Below the pieces are notes generated by a model. That model saw only the letters and a program-made list of their open reading frames with translations, did no database searches and had not been told where the DNA came from. Positions 25,812 to 33,445 of a DNA stretch of 64,000 nucleotides are shown here, in pieces. Numbering within the stretch: the first letter of the stretch is position 1; each line of letters starts with the position of its first letter. The stretch covers positions 222,109-286,108 of the forward strand of contig NZ_JAINVZ010000008.1 of assembly GCF_019890615.1 (NCBI RefSeq), in the 5' to 3' direction. Source of the stretch: Streptantibioticus parmotrematis. GTDB lineage: Bacteria > Actinomycetota > Actinomycetes > Streptomycetales > Streptomycetaceae. The translations under genes were made by a program, and so were the position numbers.

Positions 25812-26086
25812 CCCTGCACAGGATCCACCTGGGACGTTTCCTGCACGAGATCGTCGACGACACCAAGGAGTTCCTGGACGACATCATCGACGCCTTCCAG
25901 GACCTCGACCACGACGGACCCGGGCGCAACGGCCTGCGGAGCGGCTCCGCCGGCGAGCGGACCAGGACCGCGCGGCGAGCCGACAGGACCGAGGACGAAC
26001 CCCTCGAAGCCCAGCTCCAGGAGATCCGCGGCCAACTCCAGCAGATCAGCCGGGCTCTGCCGAAGGCACCCGCCAAGCCCGCCTGA
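25808..26086 (+). CDS. Small amphipathic/coiled-coil protein, copy 1 (unrecognised family)
   Basis: A 92-residue protein whose ATG overlaps the ligase stop. Residues 1-33 (HRIHLGRFLHEIVDDTKEF then LDDIIDAFQDL) form a likely amphipathic helix; the middle is a charged Arg/Asp linker; residues ~68-86 (LEAQLQEIRGQLQQISRAL) form a short coiled coil. The same layout, with 18 of the first 31 residues identical, is found in the protein at 44816-45139 at the other end of the cluster. No signal peptide or full membrane helix. I know no function; a scaffold or membrane/lipid-surface binding protein for the pathway is an inference. Confidence 0.8.
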   Translation: MTLHRIHLGRFLHEIVDDTKEFLDDIIDAFQDLDHDGPGRNGLRSGSAGERTRTARRADRTEDEPLEAQLQEIRGQLQQISRALPKAPAKPA

Positions 26087-26288
26087 GCGGACTCAGGACC
26101 GTCTGCGGCGCGGCTGCACGATGAGCCCTCCGGCGTCGGCGGGCCGCTCGTTCCCCACCACCGACGGGTACGGGGGACACGCCGAGCGGCGGTCAGTGGG
26201 AAACGCTCCTGGGGACAGCGCGGCGACTACCCGGGCCCCTTCCGCGCCCACCCGCGCAGGGGCCCACATGCCGACGACGTACAGGGTT

Positions 26289-26921
26289 CCCCTCTCGGTC
26301 CAGACCTCGGCCATCGCGGCGGCGTCATTTTCCGCGGTCTTCATCAGGCCGAGCATGAGGGCCCATGCTGACGTGTCGATCGACATTCCTCGCCATTCCT
26401 CAGTCGATGAGCCGTGATCCTGAACCCGGGGCCACGAATGTGTTTCCCGAATGAGGATCGGCGTGAAAGGCCCGGTCGGCGGAATATCCGCGACGCGTGA
26501 ACGCGAGGACGTCTCTTCCGGTGGCCGGGCGTTCTTCGGCGGTGAAGTCACCGCGGGAAGCATTCACGAATGCTCACACCGGGATCCGCTTCCTGCACCA
26601 GAAACGCGCGGGGGCGCGGAGGCGACTTTTGCTACCGACGGTTCGGGAAATCGTTGCGACCGGGTCCGCCCTCTCGCCATGTTTTCGGCCTCGCCGGTGA
26701 AATTCGGTTCTGATGTGACCGTATTGAACGGAACGCGGAGTCGGCGGCTCCAGGCCGCTGGACCTTGACCGCCACGGGTTTGCCGCACGGAAGCCGGGCG
26801 GCGTACAGAAATCCGACCGCGTCGGTCGCGGGCTGAAGAACGCGGAATGTTGGTGAATTCGGTGAGTAGCGGGCTGCCCCGCCTTGATTACTTGCGGCAC
26901 CCGGGCGGTCTCCGCGTTCAC
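26289..26921 (-). pseudogene. Decayed third UbiB/AarF-type kinase gene
   Basis: Relic recognised by order-preserving matches to the intact copies at 18195 and 45705, split over frames. VPQVIKAGQPATHR (at ~26874-26905) matches GPLYIKVGQILSTR; GFLYAARLPCGKPVAVKVQRPG (26750-26810) matches the Ala-rich loop and catalytic-Lys strand. EPNFTGEAENMAR (~26672-26710) matches ELDFTLEAANMER. GDFTAEERPATGRDVLAF and RRGYSADRAFHADPHSGN (to ~26442) match the catalytic loop; LID-stop-GMARNVDRH has TGA at 26400-26402 where IDWG has Trp. LMKTAENDAAAMAEVWTERG (to ~26289) matches the following helix. At least three frameshifts, one nonsense codon and a deletion of about 50 residues are evident, so no functional product is expected. 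Confidence 0.85.
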
Positions 26922-27164
26922 AGCGGACCTCCAGTAATCCTTCGAGGGTGGATGTGAATGTATGATTTAGCGATTCAATTCCTTCCGGTTTGCGATGTGA
27001 GCGACTGCTGAAACATGTGGTGCTGATTTTCCGAACACGCACACGGTGTATCTGTTTTTACCTCGCCGATGGATTCAGGATCTGCGCCGCCGGGCACCCC
27101 ACCTCCAGCCGACCGACAGGAAATTTCTGCTCGTACAGCGGCATGTGATTATCGGAGGTGGCCG

Positions 27165-28214
27165 ATGACTGCCAGAATTCCTCGATCGGATGGGCCGGGT
27201 ATTCGTGCCGTGCTGGAGTCGGTCGCGGCCCACCTTCCCGACCGCTACCTGTCCGACGTCGAGATCGAAGAGGCGATCAGCAAGGCGAGCTGTGGGTTCA
27301 AGCCCCCTTCCGGCATCCTTCGCCAACTCACCGGAGTACGGGGCGTACACGTGTCGCCGGATGGTCAACAAGCCTCCGATCTCGCCGTCATGGCGGCCAG
27401 GAAGACTCTGGACGAGTGCGGCGTCCGGCCTGGTGACGTGGACTTGCTGATCTTCGCCGCCTCCAGCCAGGACATGGTGGAGCCCGCCACCGGGCACATC
27501 GTGGCCGCCAAACTCGGCCTGGAATGCCCGGCGTTCGACGTCAAGAACGCCTGCAACAGCGTTCTCAACGCGATGGAGATCACTCAGGCGCTGATCGCCA
27601 CAGGCGGCTACCGCCGAGTGCTGGTGGCCTGTGGCGAGGCTCCCTCGCGGTGTGTGCGATGGTCGGTCAGCGACGCGGCCGCCTTCGCCCGGTCGTTCGC
27701 CTCCTACGGGTTCTCCGACGCCGGCGCGGCGTTGCTGTGGAGGGCCTCAAGCGTGGGGGAGCCGCCCGGTCGCGGATTCCTGGGCACTGAGTTCGCGGCC
27801 GTGTCGTCCGCGTGGTCGGCGGCGGTGGTCGAGGGTGGCGGAACGGTGCACCCCGATGGTGGCGAGCACCGCTTCTTCCGGATGGACGGTGTCAGGATGC
27901 GCCAGGCGCTCCGGCGTCTCGACGCGCACCCCTGGCGGCTGCTCGATCAACTCGGCCTGCGATGGGACGACTTCGCCGTGGTGGGGATCCACCAGGTGTC
28001 GGTGTCCGACATCGACGAGGTGTGTTCGCGCCGGGGCATCCCCCGGGACAGGGTGATCGACACCGTGTCCGTCGAGGGCAATGTGGCTTCCGCGTCCCTT
28101 CCCCTGCAGTTGGCGCGGGCCATGGAAAGGGGCCGGGCGGCGCCCGGGGACCTCGTCGCGCTGGTCGGTCTGGCGGCGGGTGCGAGCGCCGGAATGGCGG
28201 TGATCCGGCTGTGA
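27165..28214 (+). CDS. oleA: OleA-type thiolase-fold condensing enzyme
   Basis: A 349-residue KAS III-like enzyme. OleA condenses two fatty acyl thioesters head to head to a 2-alkyl-3-ketoacid. ATG 27165 follows GGAGGTGG; frames further upstream lack a ribosome site. Active residues are visible: Cys130 in DVKNACNSVLNAMEI, His in VVGIHQVSVSDID (HQVS where FabH has HQAN) and Asn in VSVEGNVASASLPL. The assignment to OleA rather than FabH rests on the collinear oleB-oleC-oleD genes that follow with GTGA/ATGA overlaps. The ~240 bp upstream hold the promoter and the end of the kinase relic. A role as a chain-initiating KAS III is the alternative. Confidence 0.88.
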   Translation: MTARIPRSDGPGIRAVLESVAAHLPDRYLSDVEIEEAISKASCGFKPPSGILRQLTGVRGVHVSPDGQQASDLAVMAARKTLDECGVRPGDVDLLIFAASSQDMVEPATGHIVAAKLGLECPAFDVKNACNSVLNAMEITQALIATGGYRRVLVACGEAPSRCVRWSVSDAAAFARSFASYGFSDAGAALLWRASSVGEPPGRGFLGTEFAAVSSAWSAAVVEGGGTVHPDGGEHRFFRMDGVRMRQALRRLDAHPWRLLDQLGLRWDDFAVVGIHQVSVSDIDEVCSRRGIPRDRVIDTVSVEGNVASASLPLQLARAMERGRAAPGDLVALVGLAAGASAGMAVIRL

Positions 28215-29215
28215 GCGCGACACCATCGCTGCGCGAGGACGAGGCACGACGACTGCCGGGCTACCCGTTCCGCGGCCACTGGTTCGACCACGGGAACTGG
28301 CGTCAGCACTACGTGGACGAGGGCAGGGGTGCCCCGGTGCTGTTCGTCCACGGCAACCCCGCCTGGAGTTACCTGTGGAGGGGCCTGATCCAGGGGCTGC
28401 GTGGAGGCTACCGATGCGTCGCCCCGGACCACATGGGCCTGGGCCTGTCCGACCGCGCGCGCGAACACGAGGGGTCCCTGTGCGCCGAACGGCGCGCGGA
28501 GGACCTGGCCCGACTGGTGGAGCACCTTGTGGCGAACGAGGGCGCCCCCGAGCGCGGATGGACCCTCGTCGTCCACGACTGGGGAGGTCCCATCGGACTC
28601 ATGTGGGCCCGATCGCATCCGGGCATGGTCGATCGCCTGGTGGTGCTGAACACCGCGGCCTTCCCCTGGCCGGCCGAATACCGGCTGCCGCTGGGCCTGC
28701 GGGCGATGCGTCACTGGCCGGCCGGCCCTCTTGCCCACTACGGCAACGTGATGGCTCACGCCGCCGTACGAGTGGGCGTGTGCCGTCGGCTGCCTCAGGC
28801 CGTGCGCGCCGCGTACCTGGCACCGTACCGGCGGCCACGGGACCGGCGCGCTGTCGGCCGGTTCGTGCGGGAGATCCCCCTGCGGCCCTCGGATCCGGGC
28901 TGGGCGCGCGCTCAGTGGCTGGCGGAAGGCCTGCACGCCTTCGAAGACCTGCCGTGCTTCGTCGGCTGGGGCATGCGTGACCCGGTCTTCAACGACGTGG
29001 TCCTCGCCGAATGGACCCAGCGGCTGCCGCAAGGGCGGTTCCACCTCTACCCGTTCGCCGGGCACTACGTCATGGAGGATGCCGCCGACCAACTGCTGAG
29101 TGACCTCACGTCCTTTCTCTCCGCCACCGACCGGGCCGTCGATCGCACGGCGCCGCCGAGATCCCGTCGCACGTATCCGTTCCCGTCCGTGGGGAAGGAG
29201 GGGGAGAGCCGGTGA
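28211..29215 (+). CDS. oleB: OleB-type alpha/beta hydrolase (beta-lactone decarboxylase)
   Basis: A 334-residue alpha/beta hydrolase of the haloalkane-dehalogenase-like branch. OleB removes CO2 from the beta-lactone made by OleC to give an internal cis-olefin. Seen: oxyanion region VLFVHGNPAWSYLWRGL, nucleophile Asp123 in VVHDWGGPIGLMW, a late acid in WGMRDPVFND and the base His in FAGHYVMEDA. An Asp nucleophile with the following Trp is characteristic of this branch. The GTG start overlaps the oleA stop. Its presence, absent from lipstatin-type beta-lactone clusters, points to an olefin rather than a lactone end product. The last ~35 residues are a basic, Pro-rich tail. Confidence 0.88.
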   Translation: MSATPSLREDEARRLPGYPFRGHWFDHGNWRQHYVDEGRGAPVLFVHGNPAWSYLWRGLIQGLRGGYRCVAPDHMGLGLSDRAREHEGSLCAERRAEDLARLVEHLVANEGAPERGWTLVVHDWGGPIGLMWARSHPGMVDRLVVLNTAAFPWPAEYRLPLGLRAMRHWPAGPLAHYGNVMAHAAVRVGVCRRLPQAVRAAYLAPYRRPRDRRAVGRFVREIPLRPSDPGWARAQWLAEGLHAFEDLPCFVGWGMRDPVFNDVVLAEWTQRLPQGRFHLYPFAGHYVMEDAADQLLSDLTSFLSATDRAVDRTAPPRSRRTYPFPSVGKEGESR

Positions 29216-30897
29216 AGAGCGTCACTCAGGCCTTTCTCGATACCGCCTCCGAGCGATCCGATCGGGTCGCCGTGCTGCGGTACGCATCCGCAGGACGCGC
29301 GAGGCCGCTCTCGTTCCGCCAACTCGAAGAGCGGACCCGGCGACAGGCCGTCCACCTGGCCGCCAGGGGAGTCGTCCCAGGAACACGCTGCGCGATCTTC
29401 GTCCGTGACCCCGTCAACATGCTCACCAGCCTCTACGCGACAGTGCGGCTGGGCGCTGTCCCGGTACTGATCGACGGCCGACTGCCACGTGCCACCGTCG
29501 CGCGAGCCCTCGACGCGGCCGAGCCGGCGGCCTTCATCGGCGACCCCCTGACGCTCGCGGCCCGCATCGCCTACGGCTGGGGTCGCGACAGCGTCACCAC
29601 CCGCGTATGTGCGACCCGCCTCACCGATGGGACAAGGCCCGGGGGAGCGCGATCCGATTTCGCACGGGACGCGTTCGTCCCGCGGCTGGACCATCCCGCG
29701 CTGATCGCCTTCACCTCCGGGTCCACCGGGCCCGCGAAGGGCGCGATCTACGATCACCGTCACCTCAGTGCGCACATCGAATCGCTCCGAGGGGAACTCG
29801 GCATCACGCCCGGCGCGGTGACCGTGTCGGCCTTCCTCCCGTTCGCTCTCTTCGGGCCCTTGCTGGGTCTGACCACCGTGCTGCCCGACATGGACTTCAC
29901 CCGGCCGGCGCGGTCCAACCCGCACCGCCTGGCCGAAGCCGTCCGCCTCAGCGGGGCGAGCGTGCTGGTGGCTTCCCCCGCCGTCCTGCGAACCCTGGCG
30001 GCTGCGGCCGTCTCCCGAGGCGGAGACGGCCTGCGGACGCTGCGCGCGCTGTACTGCTTCGGCGCCACCCCTCCCCACGATGTCCTCACCACCCTGCACC
30101 GCGCGCTGCCCGATGCCCGCATCCACTCCGTCTACGGCGCGACCGAATGCCTGCCGGTGAGTGTGATCGACAGCCGGGAGCTCGTCGGACCTGCCGGTAC
30201 GGCCACCGAGCAAGGCGCCGGCACATGCCTCGGCCGCCCCTTGCCCTCGGTTCGCGTAACGGTGGTCGCCGCCCTCGAACAACCGGTACCGCGGTGGTCC
30301 GACGACTGGCCGGTCGAATCCGGATCCATCGGGGAGATCACCGTGAGCGGCCCCAACGTCAGCCCCGACTACGTCGGAGCGCCGGACGCCACCGCGCGCG
30401 CCAAGGTCAGCGACGGCTCCCGCCGCGTGCACCGGACCGGCGACCTGGGACGGATCGACGCCGAGGGCCGCCTCTGGTTCTGCGGACGTGTCGCCCACCG
30501 CGTCAGCACCCCTTCGGGAACGACGCCGGCCGAACCCGTGGAAGCCGCCCTGGACCGCGTCCCCGGTGTGCGCCGAACCGCACTTGTGGGACTCGGGGTG
30601 CCGGGGGCGCAGGTTCCGGTCCTGTGTGTGGAACCCGAACCGGGCACCAGGCGCGCGGCCCGCCACGAACTCACCATGAGGCTGCTGGCCGCGGCCTCGT
30701 CGCTGCCCGAGAGCGTATGGATCGGACCAGTGCTCTTCCGCAAGCGGTTCCCGACGGACGTCCGGCACAACTCCAAGATCGACCGAGCGGCACTCTCCAC
30801 CTGGGCGGAACGCGCCCTCCGCCTTCACGGGCGACGGCGCCGAAGGGCACTGCCGTCGGGAGGCCCTCTTCCTCCCGGACCGGAGGGCGGCCGATGA
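29212..30897 (+). CDS. oleC: OleC-type beta-lactone synthetase (ANL superfamily)
   Basis: A 561-residue ATP-dependent enzyme. OleC adenylates the 2-alkyl-3-hydroxyacid and closes it to a beta-lactone. Visible: P-loop FTSGSTGPAKGAIYDHRHL (T168-G177), YGATECLPVSVID (adenylate motif with the CLPVS continuation of OleC-type enzymes), RTGDLGRIDAEGRLWFCGRVAHRV hinge, and C-terminal Lys in RHNSKIDRAALSTWA. The GTG start overlaps the oleB stop by four bases and its stop overlaps the oleD start. The N-terminus lacks any carrier domain. General fatty acyl-CoA ligase activity is possible but is not favoured by the operon context. Confidence 0.88.
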   Translation: MKSVTQAFLDTASERSDRVAVLRYASAGRARPLSFRQLEERTRRQAVHLAARGVVPGTRCAIFVRDPVNMLTSLYATVRLGAVPVLIDGRLPRATVARALDAAEPAAFIGDPLTLAARIAYGWGRDSVTTRVCATRLTDGTRPGGARSDFARDAFVPRLDHPALIAFTSGSTGPAKGAIYDHRHLSAHIESLRGELGITPGAVTVSAFLPFALFGPLLGLTTVLPDMDFTRPARSNPHRLAEAVRLSGASVLVASPAVLRTLAAAAVSRGGDGLRTLRALYCFGATPPHDVLTTLHRALPDARIHSVYGATECLPVSVIDSRELVGPAGTATEQGAGTCLGRPLPSVRVTVVAALEQPVPRWSDDWPVESGSIGEITVSGPNVSPDYVGAPDATARAKVSDGSRRVHRTGDLGRIDAEGRLWFCGRVAHRVSTPSGTTPAEPVEAALDRVPGVRRTALVGLGVPGAQVPVLCVEPEPGTRRAARHELTMRLLAAASSLPESVWIGPVLFRKRFPTDVRHNSKIDRAALSTWAERALRLHGRRRRRALPSGGPLPPGPEGGR

Positions 30898-31847
30898 ACG
30901 TCCTGGTGACCGGAGGCACAGGGTTTCTCGGACGCGCCGTGTGCCGCGCACTGGTCGAACGCGGCCATCGCGTCAGGTCCTTCGCCCGAAACACGCACTA
31001 CCGCCTGGACGCCTACGGTGTGGAGCAGTTCCGCGGCGACATCCGCGACGTCGCAGCCGTTCGCCGGGCCACCGCCGCATGCGACGCCGTCGTCCACTGC
31101 GCGGCCATGGCCGCCCATTGGGGGTCCTGGACGGAATTCTGGCAGATCAACGTCACGGGCACGGCGAACGTGGTGGCGGCGTGCAGGACGCAAGGGGTAC
31201 CGCGACTCGTCCACACCTCGACCGCGAGTGTGGTCTTCGACGGCAGGAGCATCGAGGGAGCCGGGGAGTCGCTTCCCTACGGCCGCTGCCTCGACCGTTA
31301 CCCGGACACCAAGAAGGCGGCGGAGCAGATCGCACTGCGCGCGAACGACAAGACGCTGGCCACGACAGCCCTGCGCCCCCACCTCGTGTGGGGGCACGGC
31401 GACCCGCACTTCGCGCCCGTGCTCGCGGGCCAGGTGCGCGGCAGTTCCATCGTGCTGCCGGGCGACGGACGCAACCTCATCGACACCGTGCACGTCGTCG
31501 ACGCCGCGAACGCCCACGCGCTCGCCGTGGAGAGGCTGACGTCGTCGAGCCCCCTGGCCGGACGGCCGTACTTCATCACCCAAGGCTCGCCGCGGCCGCG
31601 CGACCAGGCCGTGGCCGAGTTGCTGGCCGCGCAGCTCGGACGACCGGTCCGCGTGCGTCACCTTCCCCGTACTCCCGTGATGCTCATGGCAACCGCAGGG
31701 GAATTCCTCCACCGGCGCCTCGTGACATCGAAGGAGCCGGCTCTCACCCGTTTCATCGTCGCGGAGTTGACGACCTCGCACTGGTTCGACATCTCCGCGG
31801 CCCGACGCGACCTGGGCTACAACCCCCGCCCCACACCGACGTTCTGA
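30894..31847 (+). CDS. oleD: OleD-type NADPH-dependent 3-ketoacid reductase
   Basis: A 317-residue extended SDR. OleD reduces the OleA product (2-alkyl-3-ketoacid) to the 3-hydroxyacid used by OleC. Seen: MNVLVTGGTGFLGRAVCRAL nucleotide-binding start (GxxGxxG at 7-13), VVHCAAMAAHWGSW, STASVVFDG, and the catalytic Tyr136-x3-Lys140 in RYPDTKKAAE. This 3beta-HSD-like pattern with AAHWGSWxEF is typical of OleD. ATGA overlap with oleC completes a collinear oleABCD order as in Shewanella and Stenotrophomonas. It is followed 39 bp later by an ACP gene. Confidence 0.9.
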   Translation: MNVLVTGGTGFLGRAVCRALVERGHRVRSFARNTHYRLDAYGVEQFRGDIRDVAAVRRATAACDAVVHCAAMAAHWGSWTEFWQINVTGTANVVAACRTQGVPRLVHTSTASVVFDGRSIEGAGESLPYGRCLDRYPDTKKAAEQIALRANDKTLATTALRPHLVWGHGDPHFAPVLAGQVRGSSIVLPGDGRNLIDTVHVVDAANAHALAVERLTSSSPLAGRPYFITQGSPRPRDQAVAELLAAQLGRPVRVRHLPRTPVMLMATAGEFLHRRLVTSKEPALTRFIVAELTTSHWFDISAARRDLGYNPRPTPTF

Positions 31848-31886
31848 CAAGCGCCGTCCCACGGGCCAGGCGAATCCGGAGGAGCT

Positions 31887-32180
31887 GTGACGAAACTCTA
31901 CGACGAGGTCAAGGGCTGTGTGGCCCGGCACTTCAACCTCGATCCCGAACGCATCAGGCCGGACACCACCTTGGACGAACTGGAGCTGGACTCCCTGGCG
32001 CAGGTGGAACTCACCTGCATCCTTCAGGACGAACTGGGCCTGACCGTCCCGCAGGACACCAAGCTCGCACCCGGTACCGCCACCTTCAGCGAACTCGTCA
32101 CCCTCGTGTCAGGTAACGCGGCACCACGGGAGCCGGAGAGGTCACCAGCCACCCCAGGACCGTCCGGAAACAGCACATGA
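31887..32180 (+). CDS. Acyl carrier protein
   Basis: A 97-residue ACP; GTG 31887 follows GGAGGAG. Phosphopantetheine Ser36 lies in ELELDSLAQVELTCIL. A 15-residue Pro-rich tail follows the four-helix core. The stop overlaps the KAS gene start by four bases, repeating the ACP-KAS pairing seen at 16765/15551. It sits directly downstream of oleABCD, in the same direction, and may present or receive chains used by OleA (inference). Confidence 0.93.
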   Translation: MTKLYDEVKGCVARHFNLDPERIRPDTTLDELELDSLAQVELTCILQDELGLTVPQDTKLAPGTATFSELVTLVSGNAAPREPERSPATPGPSGNST

Positions 32181-33400
32181 CCGGCCAGCGGATCGCCGTC
32201 ACCGGAATCGGGCTGCTCACGCCCTGCGGAATGGGAACTCAGCCGTCATGGGACGGGGTCTGCCGCGGCGTGTCCGCCGCGGCGAAGGACCCGGAACTCA
32301 CGGGCGTGCCCACGGACTTCTCGTGCCGCGTCCCGGAGTTCGACCCCCTCGCGCAGCTGGGGCGCCAGGTGTGGCGCATGGACCGATTCGTGCAACTGGC
32401 CTTGGCGGCCGCCCGTGAAGCCGTCCACGACGCCGGGCTCACCTCGACCTCCTGGGACCGCACGAGAACCGCAGCGGTCATGGGCGTGGGATCCGAGAGC
32501 CGGGCCGCCCTCATGGAAGCCACTCACCGGTACTTCCAGGGGACGACCGACACCATCTCGCCACTGACGATCCCCCGCATCACCACCAACATGGCAGCCG
32601 GCGAAATCGCCATCGACCAGGGTCTTCTCGGCCCGACCCTGGCGGTGAGCACCGCCTGCGCCTCGGGTGCCACCGCACTGGGAACCGCCCGGGACCTGCT
32701 GCTCACCAAAAGGTGCGACGTCGTCCTCGCCGGTGGCACGGAGGCACCGTGTCATCCCCTGACGTCCCTGGCGTTCTCCCGGATGAAGGCCCTCTCCCGC
32801 AGGGCCGACGACCCCCGGCACGCGAGCCGCCCCTTCGACCGCGACCGTGACGGATTCGTCCTCGGGGAAGCCGCGGGAGTCCTGGTCCTGGAACGGGAAG
32901 CGGATGCGCGGGCCAGGGGGGCGTCCGTACACGCCTACCTCGCCGGATACGGCACCGCCACCGACGCCTACCACTACGCCGCGTCCCACCCACAGGGGCG
33001 GGGCATCATCCAGGCGTTTCGCACGGCCTTGGCCGATGCCGATCTGGCGCCGGACGACATCCACCACGTCAACGCCCACGGCACATCGACACCGATGAAC
33101 GACCTGCTGGAAGCGCGAGCCCTCAACCACCTCTTCCCCACGGGCCCACCGCCCGTCACCTCCACCAAGGGCGTCACCGGACACACCATCGGCGCCGCCG
33201 GGGCCATCGAAGCCGCCTTCTGCGTCCTGACCCTGCGGGACCAGCGAATCCCACCCACGGCGAACCACGAGCGAACCGATCCCGAGATCGATCTCGACGT
33301 CGTGACCGGCGCACCGCGCGAACACCGGATGCGGACGGTCGCCAGCAATTCGATCGGCTTCGGCGGCCACAACGCGGTCGTCGTCTTCCAGGCCCCCTGA
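32177..33400 (+). CDS. Beta-ketoacyl-ACP synthase (FabF/KAS II type)
   Basis: A 407-residue condensing enzyme, paralogue of the one at 15551-16768. Catalytic Cys161 (VSTACASGATAL), His in VNAHGTSTPMND and His in TKGVTGHTIGAAG are intact, as is SNSIGFGGHNA near the end. It is coupled to the preceding ACP by a four-base overlap. It could supply iterative condensation for the Pfa-like enzymes encoded convergently downstream, since that set has no PfaC-type KS-CLF. An independent chain-elongation role is equally possible. The gene ends 45 bp from the convergent aldehyde dehydrogenase-like gene. Confidence 0.93.
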   Translation: MTGQRIAVTGIGLLTPCGMGTQPSWDGVCRGVSAAAKDPELTGVPTDFSCRVPEFDPLAQLGRQVWRMDRFVQLALAAAREAVHDAGLTSTSWDRTRTAAVMGVGSESRAALMEATHRYFQGTTDTISPLTIPRITTNMAAGEIAIDQGLLGPTLAVSTACASGATALGTARDLLLTKRCDVVLAGGTEAPCHPLTSLAFSRMKALSRRADDPRHASRPFDRDRDGFVLGEAAGVLVLEREADARARGASVHAYLAGYGTATDAYHYAASHPQGRGIIQAFRTALADADLAPDDIHHVNAHGTSTPMNDLLEARALNHLFPTGPPPVTSTKGVTGHTIGAAGAIEAAFCVLTLRDQRIPPTANHERTDPEIDLDVVTGAPREHRMRTVASNSIGFGGHNAVVVFQAP

Positions 33401-33445
33401 GACCCGCCGCGCTCGTCGGGCATCGGATCCCGGTTCGGGGCCGTT

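Noticed and set aside
26093..26386. 97-codon open frame that could be a hypothetical protein
   Set aside because: Its first ~40 residues (LMKTAENDAAAMAEVWTERG and flanks) match the UbiB-like kinase relic in order and position, so it is better explained as part of the pseudogene.
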